NCBI RefSeq assembly: GCF_029784155.1 | Contig: NC_073693.1 | Span: 185,587,802-185,651,801 of the forward strand | Reading direction: 5' to 3' | DNA length: 64,000 nt | Origin: Uranotaenia lowii | Taxonomy: Eukaryota; Arthropoda; Insecta; Diptera; Culicidae | Part shown: in pieces, positions 38,601 to 50,600 of the stretch | How the letters are laid out: each line of letters starts with the position of its first letter | How positions within the stretch are numbered: the stretch's first letter is position 1 | Position numbers and translations under genes: made by a program | Notes under the pieces: model-generated | The model's input: only the letters and a program-made list of their open reading frames with translations | Database searches by the model: none | Told to the model about the DNA's origin: nothing

Positions 38601-41600
38601 TCAAGTCACCCCAGGGATCAAATCTCCTCACTTTTCCCCATAATTTATTTCAATTTTGTTTTAGGGCAATTTTGAAATAGCATCAGATATCTAGGTTTTA
38701 TAAATGTCATTTTTTTTTCGATTCTGGGTGGGTGCAGGTTCGAATACTTAGAGAACTTATTTCTCTGCTCTTTTTTTTATTTGTTGTTAGTCCTTTTTTT
38801 CGAAATGAAAAGCCTTTGGGCGTTGAAAAAAAGTTCTGTGTCGTAATAAATTATTCAAGTGAAGCAATTTAAAAAAAAATTATAAGTTTATGAACGATGT
38901 ATTTAATTTGTATCAACGAATGGTTTCCCTATCCCACTTTAAAAGTTAAACATTGTTGAACAGAAGAAAAACACAAAGACAATTCTCATTAATCAGGTTA
39001 TATCCTAGTCACCGTTTTCTCGTTGCTAAACTGCTGTGCTCAACTTATACTGATGACACTTCATCCGTTTCCGGGTACGCCGCTGCACGATGTGACGACC
39101 GGAATCATTCTGGGGCTTTCATCGTTGACGCTGTTGCTGATCAGTTTGGGAATCGTAACATCCCGCTGGTGTCGCTCGCCGCCACCGGACAATCGTGTTG
39201 ATGTTTGTTGATCAATATATATGACCCATTCCAGCGTGACGTCACAACGTTTGCAAAACAATTTTTTGGTATATTGTATGTAAGTTCTACAGGTCATATC
39301 GCACATTGTTAAAAATTGTACATTATAAGGTCAAAATTTAATTCTCTACAATTTGAAACCAAAAGTATATGTATAGAATAAATAGTTAACAAAATATAAG
39401 CACAAGGAATCGTGACGTCACAACGCGCCTCTTTTCCCACTTTTCAGTTTTTTTTACAACGCCGCAATTTTCTGCTCTTCTATTTGACCAAATTTTATGA
39501 AAATTTCAGGAAAGTATCGATTCATTACAACCAACAAATCGCTGTTTTTGATTTTTTCAAATTTTGATTTCAATTTATTTTAGAGCGAATCAGTTTCGTG
39601 ACGTCACAACGCACCATTTTTTTAAAGCAGGGTTTTGCAAAGCGTTGTGACGTCACGAAATTTTATGGTTAGCTACATGAAATAAATCAAAGTATAATCT
39701 TAAAATGAATGCCTAATTTAGTTAAAATGCGTAAAAACTTAATAAATAATTTGGTTTGGTGATGAAATCGATCCATTTATTCCCAAAAATTGAAAGGAAT
39801 TAAATCTCAAAGGCCCATATAAGCAGATAAGCTTTGCAACACTGCTCACATCAATTTTATTCGAAGTTTTTTTGTGCGATCATGTGAATATTATATAGTA
39901 CAAAACTTAAACTAGGAAATATTTATTCGTAAAAGCGTTGAAATGTGTTTCTGAATCTTTTTAATCTTTAATTGCAAAGGAAAGGAAAAATAAATGATAA
40001 TTTCAAAGCTTTCGATCTTTTCAAAGATAGTTAATCGACACTTGAGTGCCTAAATCAGCCATCTAATGAAAATCTTATAAGTTGCAAGCTCAAATAGATC
40101 CTAATAACACAAAGTCCAGTGCCAAATTCGGGGATTGGCCCACGGAAATAGAGGGCCCAATGAGCCTAAAATTTGTATGGAATTATGAGAAATTGGGTTT
40201 GGAAGGACATTAAAACCAAGTTATGCACCAATTTCTGAAGTCCCTATCGGCTGATTTGTTTTAATTATAGTCATTCACAAAACTTTCATTATGACAAATA
40301 GTTTATCTCAAGATTCCATTTCGACAATGGTTTAGTTAAAAAGGTTTTTGAGTTTCAAAAATTAGCTTCTGATGGGTCAAATACAAAAAATACCTGAATG
40401 ATCGTTAATCGACTCTAATTTTGAACGTTATAGCTGTTTTATGATAGCTCTAATCGGAACGCGTTCCACAGATGAAATATTGTCAGCTTTAAAGCTTTAA
40501 AATACTCAAATTCAAAGAAAACCCCTTCACTTAGAATAATCTGACCCAAATTTTGCATGAGACCTTGTGCTAGTACATATTTGAATTTATTTAATTTTGT
40601 AATACAGTTCAAAATCTCTTTTGTGAGATTTCATGTGAACACGGGGTTCGATTTGGATTTTCTAGTTACATTCTTTGATGTGGAAATTTCAATAAAGGCA
40701 GTTTTATTAAATAATTTTCTATGAAAATCTTATGAAATTTTGAATAAAAAAAGTTAATCTATTAAGTTAACCACGTTCACAGATTTTTTGAATCTCATTA
40801 CATTTATTTCATGGAACTTATTTTGTTTAAACATAATGCCAGAAAGAAATAGAAGCTACTAGCGGTGTTTTTCATTCTAACATAGATATATGAAGAACTT
40901 GATCTTTTGCAAGATTTTTATTCAAATCACAGATAACTATCTGCTTTATGATTCACAAATATTCTTTTACAAAATCGATGAGGATTTCATTTGTTTGGTA
41001 GTTTGTTTATTCTTAAATCAAGCGTTTTTAAGCGCTGTTTTATATGTTTTATTAGAAATGTTAAAAAACAACTTAATTAATGCAAAAAAAAATTAGTTTC
41101 TTTAAAAACTTGATAATAGAATTCGTTTATTGAAGCACATTGTTGTGTTGAACTTGTATTGAAGAAATACTATCATAGTGTTGAAGTAAAAAGTCTTGAA
41201 CGTTTTCGAAAAAAAGTAAATAAATTTTCGTGACGTCACAACGCATTATTTACCCGGGTGCAACTCACAATCTGCTGAACCGATTTTCAATCCAAAAATT
41301 GCATTAAATTCCACTCAAAAAGTTTGAAGAGATCTCCAATTTTCGACAATATGTGAAATTTCAGTAAATCATAAATTTAAAAACAGTAGAATTTTCGTGA
41401 CGTCACAACGCTTAAAAATAGATACCTTTATCAACGATTCTAGAGCGTAAACTTGCTGTAGCTGTTATTTATCTTATATCATGCTTAGAAGATGGCTTTT
41501 CTACCATCATTTTGCAGTAGTTTTTTTTTGACATAGCTAGATTTTCGACAAAGTTATGTTATAAATAAAGAATATTTGCAAAAATCAATTTAATTTCATA

Positions 41601-44600
41601 CTAAAATTTTTAAATTTCAACGTAAACATACTCAATTCTAAAAAAAGGTAGCTGAAAATCTTTTAATGGAAAATGACACTCAAGAAATAACCTTTCTAAC
41701 GCTATGTAATTTATTTTTGGATAATGAAAAATAAAAATCGGTTCTCCAGTTGAGGGGTGCTTGGAATGGGTCATATATATATATTTCCCCATGATTCAGT
41801 CAAATTGCTACATGCGTTATAAGAGACCATTCAGCACATCATTTTTGCGGGTGTGATAAGGATACAAAGCTAGGTAAGGAATCTTTAATAGTTATATTAA
41901 ATTATTACAAACCTCATCGAATAACCAATACCGTATTCACCAAAAATTCGCAGAAAAAGATATGTATCTTTCTGCTTTTCTCTTCAATTGATCAATCATA
42001 GATCCAAATGTTAGCCGTGATATCACGGGACAATAAAAACCAAGATTTTTACAAAACATTACAATTAAATATGCATAAAGTGTTTCATTTTTCAAATCCG
42101 AACTCAACGAGTCGTGTATCTGAAAGAGGTAAGTTATAAAGGGTAAACATTCGAGATTAAATTATCTATTTTTTTTTATCAATTCGAATTTCAAACTATT
42201 TGAATCCCGTACATCATTTCAACGAAGTTTTATTTTTTTTATTAACATCAAATGAGATAATTCAGCTAATTCAATGCGTCAAACAATTAGGTAAAATCTA
42301 TAATAATAAATATGTCCTAAAACAAATCACGCATACACTTACTTTGGTATACGTCTCTTAATGTAAAGTATATGCGAGTTTCATTTTCAATGACAATGAC
42401 ATATGTAAACCGTTTAACAAATTCTACTTGCAGTAACTTAAATCGTTGAACACAAAAGACATTCCAAAGTTCTAAAGATGTCAATAAAAAACATAATCTG
42501 CAACAGCAATGATTTTTTTTTTGTTTTGATTATAGTCGTTTTACCATCTTTTTATGGCATTCGCGACTTTATCAACGTTGCAGTTGGCGGACAAATGTTG
42601 AAAAACTTATCCGGTACAACTGTGTTCGATATTTACTCTTGGGTTCGAACTCGCGGACATCGGCTTAGGAAGCAACAGACTTGCCAACTGAGCTATATCA
42701 CATGCCCAACAGCAATGAATGATAACAGCATCTAGGAAGATAGCCCTTGATAACATTTCTAGTGATTTATTCATTAAATTGTAACTACTAGGATTTTAAG
42801 GACACTCATTAGTGCAATTTTCTTCAATAATTTATGAAGTAATGAACAACTCATCCATGACAAGGCTCCTCTGAAAATTTTCCCAAAAGTTTGGTTTGTA
42901 AGAAAATTTTAATTTTAATATTCATTTGGACACTTATTTAACAATGTTGAGTGTCAGTGCTAGAATAAAGTAAACAAGTGTTCAGAAAACAGCTGGAGGA
43001 TGTTATACAGCATGGATCACTACAAATCTGGACGCATTAAAACGGGTCTATCTCGGAGCTATGTAAACAAAATAAAAATGTCTTGTACTTAAAATGTAGG
43101 GTTTTTTTGCACTTTAAAGGAAAAATATAAAAAAAAATTATGCCGATGTTGTTTTGATGAATTTTCGAACTTTTCGTCGGTACCACTCATCATAGTTTGG
43201 ACACCCTATTCGCTGTCCTCAACGGCCATTTTGTTCCACAATCTCTTCATCTCTGTTGCATCCCGAGTCGTCCTGCCATTCTTCTTCATCTTCTGCTTGA
43301 CAATTACCCAAAATTTTTCCACAGGGCGAAATTGAGTGCAGTTGGGTGGGTTGATGTCCTTTTCGACAAAATCCACCTGTTGGCCCGAAACCACTGTAGT
43401 ACCTCTTTGCTGTAGTGGAAGCTTGCCAAATCTGGTGAAAACTTTACTAGTCCTTTGTGAGATCTAACGTACCAAAAAACGTGAACCATGCACCACTATG
43501 ACGCTTGGTATGGACCTGCCGATCGATAGTATGCATCTCACGGAAACGTTTGAGAACGCTGCACACGGTTGATTTGACCATTTTTAAAGATTTCTCGATT
43601 TTTGAACCCGATCACGTCGGGTTTTTGACGTGAGTGTCCAACAATAATTTTCGTCTCGTGGTTTGCATAACGTGTAACTTTTTTGAAACAAAACGAATCG
43701 TAATGAAATTTTCAGCAGTGATAGAGGAAACATTTCTAAAAAAAGTACTGTCAAAACATTCCAGATTCGACAACTAGGAGCGCTATGGTATAATAAACAG
43801 TGCGTCCAGATTTGTCGTGATCCATGCTTTAGGAATTTCACTAAGCGATGAAAAATTCTGAAAGCCTGAAATGAACACTATAGACACAAAATTTCTGAGC
43901 CTCAACTTAGCAAAAATTATCGTTTACTTTCGATTAGCAATTGAGCTCGTTTTACTAACACGATAGCAAAAAGCGTATTTTGCTTGATTTTAGTAAAAAC
44001 TAAGTTTATTAGCCGCTTTCTTTTCCTGGTGGCAGCCGTATTTGCCGCCGCTAAGAAAACAATCAGTGTTTTTAATAAAAAAATCGATTCCGGCGGAGCC
44101 TTTGATCAAATGGACAACGGAGTGGTGGCCTCATCGACAATTAAAGCATACAGGTAAGAATAAATCTGGAAGCAGACATATTTTACGGTTTTAATTTGTA
44201 AAATTATTTATTATTTTACCAGGTTGCCGCTGCAGTAAGGAAAAGCATCAATGCCACAAAATGTCTGGGGCGGTTGTCAAGTCCTAGCAGAACGGAACTT
44301 TCGCGGCGAATAGGAACATCCGGAAATTGACGGCAGAATTTCACATCCAGAGCAACCCGGTCCACCCACCGTAGAAAAGTTTTAAAAATTGAAGTAACAA
44401 AGTGTGTACATTTAGAAAAAATAATAATAAATAAGTGAAGGTGAAACAAATTGTGTATATTATTGGTAATCTGATACCCTCCCTGTGTTTCAGAGAAAAA
44501 GTAATAAATTTTGTAGGTTCAAATTCTGCGCGGTATTTTTCACCCGTTTTTGCTAAAATTTTAGTGAAATATTCCGGCGGCTAATTTTTCGCATGTTTGC

Positions 44601-47600
44601 TAAAATTTCAGCAGAAAAATATTGCTAAATTGATTGCTAAATTTCTAGCTGGTCAAATTTGAGCAAAATTTTGCTAAATTCCGGCCTCGGAAATTTTGTG
44701 TGTAGCAAAGCTGCTTCCATTCGGAAGTTTCGATGAGATCAATCCAATTGGCGATTTGCAGCTCGAAACGACACTCAGAAGGCGCTGCGATCAAAATGAT
44801 GATATTATGGTTGAAAATGTCATTGTGCGTACAACTTTTCCAAAACAGAACGGAAAATTTTAAAATTTCAGTGTTTATTGAAATATTATTCAAGGTTTTA
44901 TTGGCGAATATGGTAAGAAAAAGTGAACTTCACAATCGTCTATGTTTTTAAAACCCGTTTATGGCTCAATATATATTAATTTTTAGTTTTGCGGAAAAAG
45001 CTGTGTTTTGCTAACATGCAACAGCGCGGAAGACCTATTCGGAGTTAACATGACGCTGAAACCAAATCCATCCAAATGCTCTCTCTTTGAAATCTGGAGG
45101 GCCAAGTGTTTATCCAGCTACTTCGGAATATCTTGTAGTGGAACCAAGATCCAGAACCCGGAATCAATCATTTTTTCGGATACAAATGTACTTGGTTGAG
45201 AAATTTCGTCAGTGATTCCACAAATCACCTAGTATTCCAACTCCAGTAGCTGAAGCATATCAATGTTACCACTCTTTGAGGATCAGAAGAATCCCAGTGC
45301 GATATGAACAATGTCAGATAAAAAAACGGGGAAGGTTTGGTTCGAACGTAGGTGCTTTCAACGATCAACTGATAGTTTTTCAAGTGACGGAAGTTATTCA
45401 AATAGACAAAAAAAAAAGCATGTTAGAAAAACTTCATTTCTGATCGATATTTGAAATAAACATTAATTGAATATCCAAAGAATTTGCGTCTGAATATTTA
45501 TATATTTAGCCATTTTACAAGAACAAATAGTTTCTAATAGGAGTTTCAAAGAAAATTTCCTATTTGAAGGAAAAGAAAATTCTCTTTCCCCAGAAATAAA
45601 CGAATAGTTGTTCAACTTAGAAAATTGACATCGATAAAAAGTTTAATGAATAAAACTTATAAACTACTATCTACTAATTTATTAATTACATACCTTGGAA
45701 GCAAATTTCGGTTTTAGAATATGCCTACCAGATTTTTTGATACATTTCCTTCAATTGTAGTTTTCTTCCAGCTTTGGAATTGGTGATTCAAATTTTTAAA
45801 TAAGTTTTTATAAGAAAAAACCCGGTTTAATACACTGTACAGTGGATTGTAGCCTTTCTTACAGTTTATTAACTATATATGGATACACATGACACAAAAT
45901 AATAAATAAATGATAGATTTATAAATTCTGAGTAATGATTTAAGTTTTTCGAACGTAGTAAATTCTTGATGAATTTAAGAAATTAAGATTGAAAATTTTT
46001 TATAAGATAAAAGTATTTTAAAATTATTATAATTTTCACATAAAAAATAGCATAATTGTAAACTAATTGAATATTTTTGAATGATTGAATTCTGGAATAT
46101 CTTTTATGATCCGGTTTTTAAAACATTGTGATCTTATATCTATAAATTAGAAGAGGTCTAAAAATTAAGAGTATAATTTTAATTTTTGTCGATTATGTCG
46201 CTTTGGTCAGTTTTTCTTTTTCAAAAATAAATAAATGGAAATTTATTAATTTTTGAAAAATAAAAAATTGTCAATCTTGCCATAGTTGAATAAAATTCAG
46301 TTCCATTTGCTGTTGCATATACTGGTCTCCTTTGAATTAATTCAAATATTATAATGTCATAGAAACGGGATCATACCAGATATGCCAGAATTCAATCATT
46401 CAAAAATAATCAATTAGTTTAAAATTATGTTATTCTTTATGAGAAAATTATAATTATTTCAAAATACTTTATCCTTTGAAAAATTTTGAATCTTAATTTC
46501 TTAAATTCATTTAGGATTTACTACGTTCGAAATACTTAAATCATTACTCAGAATTTATAAATCTATCATTTATTTATTACCTACTTTGTGTCATGTGTAT
46601 CCAAATATAATTTATAAACTGTAAGAAAGGCTACAATCCACTGTTAAGTGTATTAAATCGGGTTTTACAATTTTGTCGATCTTGTAAATTTAGTCAATTT
46701 TGTTATTTTTTCAATTTTGTCAATTTTGCCAATTTTGTGAATTTTGTCGATTTTGTCAATTAGGTCAATTCTGTCGATTTAGTCAATTTTGTCGATTTTG
46801 TCAATTTTGTCAATTTCGTCAATTTTGTCAATTTTGTTTTTGGTCATCCTGGTTAAAATGGTTCATTCGGATTTATATGCATATTCCAAAAAAAATCCCG
46901 AATGCTTTAAACTCTACTATGGAGGACTTGGTGGCGCTACTGTTAGGTTATTATCTTCCATTGGCTTCAGACCCCAACCCCAACAACAACAACGCAACAA
47001 TTGCACAGGGTTTTTAAATGCGAACGAAAAGCTTTCATCGCGCAACGTTAGATCTAAGAGGAAAGAGAAAAGGGAACAAAAAAACCAGCCCGAGAGCTTA
47101 AAGCTCGAGAGGATTGAGAAGCCTTTGTCTTATTGGATTCAATTTGCTTCCACGAGCGAAATTCTCTCCTGTCGTTCGTGCTTAGGAAAAAAAGAGATCA
47201 TTTGTGATTGAGAATCTACCGTTGGGCGCAGGGTGGGACTTGCTACCACTATCGAAATTGACGATGTGAGGGTCAGGTCCCTATGCTTGAATTAATCTAT
47301 GCTTGAATTATTTAGTTTTCGGTTCGAACAATGGTTGGACTGGATAAAAATTCCCTGGCCAATTTTGCCATCACTGCCTAATGATAGGAATGATTTGCCT
47401 AATTCGTCAAATTCGGTCAAATTGTCAGTTTTAATTTTTGTCAAGTTGGGAAGATTTGTCAAAATAGTAATTTTTTTCAAATTTGTCAATTTTATGTATT
47501 CTGACGGTTTTATATTTTATCAATTTTGTCATTTCTATAACTTTTGTCAGCTTTCACAATCTTGCCAATTTTAACAATTTAGTCAATTTTATCAGTTTTG

Positions 47601-50600
47601 TCAATTTTCTCAATTTTGTAAATCTTCTAAATTTAGTGAAGTTGTCAATCTTGCTAATCTTGTCAATTTCATCAATTCTGTCAGATTTGTCAATTTTGCC
47701 GAATTTGTCATTTTTGTTTGAATTTGTCAATATTGTCAAACTTTTTCAATTTTGTCAATCTTGTTAATTTTGTTAAATTTCTATGTTTAATCTATCTTAA
47801 TCAATGAATTTGTGGATTTTGTCAATTTTTTCATGTTTGTTACTTTTGTCCATTTTGTTAATTTTTTTTCGTTTTGTAATTTTTGTGAAATGCGTCAATT
47901 TTTCGATTTGGTCAGTTTTGTCAGTTTTGTTATTCTTGTCAATTTTGTCAATCTTATTTACTTTGTCAGTTTTTTTTTTAATTTTTTTAATCTTATCAAT
48001 ATTGTAAATTTTTTCAATTCTGCCAATTTTGTCAGTTTTGTAATTTTTGTCAATTTTGGTCAGTTGTGTCTATTTTTTAAATTTTGTCTGTTTTGTCAAT
48101 TTTGTCTTTTTGTGATTTTTTTCTATTTTGTCGATTTTATTTATCTTTTCAGTTTTGTCAACTTCTGTCAATTTGGGCAATTTCGTCAATTTTGTCGAAT
48201 GAGTCAGTTTTGTCAATTTTTTCCATTTTTTTTCAATCTTATCAAGTTTGTAAGTTTGGTCCATTTTATCATTTTTGTCATCATTATCACTCTTATAATT
48301 TTTGTCAGTTTTGTCAATTTAGTTTATTTTGTCATTTTTGTAATTTTCGTCTATTTTGTCTTTTTTGTCAATTTTGTCCGATTTGTCAATTTTTCAATTT
48401 TGTGAAGATTGTTAATTTTGTCAATTTTCCCAATTTTGTCAATTATGTTCATCTAGTCAATTTTGTCAATTTTTTCAATCTTGTCAATTTTGCAATTTTG
48501 TCAATGTGTCAATTATGTCAATCTTGTCAATTTTTTCAATTTTGTCAATTTTACTGAAATTGTAGATTTTGTAAATTTTGTATATTATGACAGTTTTGTC
48601 AATCTTGTCAATTTTGTGAGATCTGTCAGTTTGGTCAATTCTGTCACTGCTTTCAATTTTTTCAGTTTTGTCTTTTTTGTCATTTTTTTTTTCAATCTTG
48701 TCCATTTTGGGAATTTTGTCAGTTTTGCCAATTTTGTCACTTTTGGTTATTTTGTCAGTTTTGTCAATTTTGCCATGTTTGTGAATCTTGTCTATTTGGT
48801 TAGTTTTGTCAATTTTGTAAATCTTGTAAATTTTGTCAATTTTGTTAGTTTTTTCAATTTTGTCAATTCTGCCCATTTTGTGAATTTTGTCGATTTTGTC
48901 AATTTTGTCGATTTTGTTATCTCGTCAATTTTATCAATTTTGTCAATTTCGTCAATTTTGTTTTTGGTCATCAATCCCAAATGCTTTAAACTCTACTATG
49001 GAGGACTTGGTGGCGCTACTGTTAGGTTAATATCTTCCATTGACTTCAGCAAGTGAGAGTTCGGATTGACTCCCAAGCCGCTATCCCTAGACACCAACCC
49101 CAACAACAGCAACGCAACAATTGCACAGGGTTTTTAAATGCGAACGAAAAGCTTTCATCGCGCAACGTTAGATCTAAGAGGAAAGAGAAAAGGGAACAAA
49201 AAAACCAGCCCGAGAGCTTAAAGCTCGAGAGGATTGAGAAGCCTTTGTCTTATTGGATTCAATTTGCTTCCACGGGCGAAATTCTCTCCTGTCGTTCGTG
49301 CTTAAGTCTCAAAGTTACAATCACTTTCGTACCATGCAGTGTGGGCATGACGTACTCATCAACGACTTCATAAATTTCGGGGTCGTACCCCTTGGTGAAA
49401 ACCATTTTTATGTTTATATATGGTACATCAGTTTTTTTTTTGGAATGGTTCGGTTTCAAACTGAACCATTAAAATTAATTAATTACATCCGTTGGCCGGG
49501 AAAATTTAAACTGTCGTCTTCCTCCCACACGGTTTTTGTCACGGTGACATCAAACCTGAGTGGGAGTGAAGCCTGTCTGTTCTCCCTTCCACACATCGAC
49601 AGATCCATACTTGTAGATAGCATGCGCCTATCTATGACGTCACGTATAATTTGACGTCATAGACACGATAATCTTGATTTTAGTGATTGCTGGTTGAGGC
49701 TAGCAAGCCAAATTGACACGTTTTTTGGAGTGATGATTTGATGATAATTACTATGAAAATTTATTTTTCAAACTATTTTGTTTTTTTTTCTTTCTTTTAT
49801 AGGACGAAGAAGAAAAAAAATCAAATTTTTTAAGCTAAAAATCATTTTTATTGTACTGCCCAGTTTCGCAAAAACGTGCAAAATAAGTTTACAAAAAATC
49901 ACACCAATACACACAAATACACAGACATCGTCTGAACTCGACGAGCTGATTCGATAGGTACCTATAAAGGTATATCTAAGACCCATAATTAATGATCTCC
50001 CAAATCGACCGATAACTATACCTTTCTGAAAGAAAGGCAAAACCATAAAAATTGTATTCGCTTTTGCGAAAATCATTAAAATTAGTAGAAAGGAGATTTT
50101 CTAACCCAACTTAGTAATTGTTATTGGCGATTTGCAGCAAAACTTTTTGACATGCAGCGCCAACTGATTTTCACATACGGAACTAACAAAAAGGTGATGA
50201 TAGCTGATTTTCAACACGGCAGTGAGTACGAATTGTTCGTAAATTTATGATTTGTACGGAAATAACGAAATTTCAGACACTAACAATGACTGAATTTTGT
50301 AAGAAAACATGAAATTTACTGGTTGCAATGCTTTCTGTTGAAACAAGTAGAGTTTTCCATGTTTTTTTCTAATAAAATTAGATTAGGAAAATAATTAGTT
50401 TCAAACTATGAAAACGCAGCATCAATTGAGATCGATTTTTGAGACATTATTAAATCATGACATGAACCCGAATATTAAAAAAGGTCTTTAATAAAACAAA
50501 ATCATTACATTGATATTTTAAACCTGAAATTTGCTTTCACCCGATGCCCATTACGAAGCTATTCACATCTCCAGCGGTTCAGCTCTCTTGTCTGATAATT

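Noticed and set aside
46674..48960. Possible CRISPR-like array
   Set aside because: Units are 9 bp with no unique spacers. It is a degenerate minisatellite in a eukaryotic genome.
47483..49056. Several long open frames on both strands (up to 197 codons), Phe/Val/Asn-rich or Lys/Ile/Asp-rich
   Set aside because: They are translations of the 9-bp minisatellite, whose period is a multiple of three and whose unit is stop-poor. All frames are open at once.
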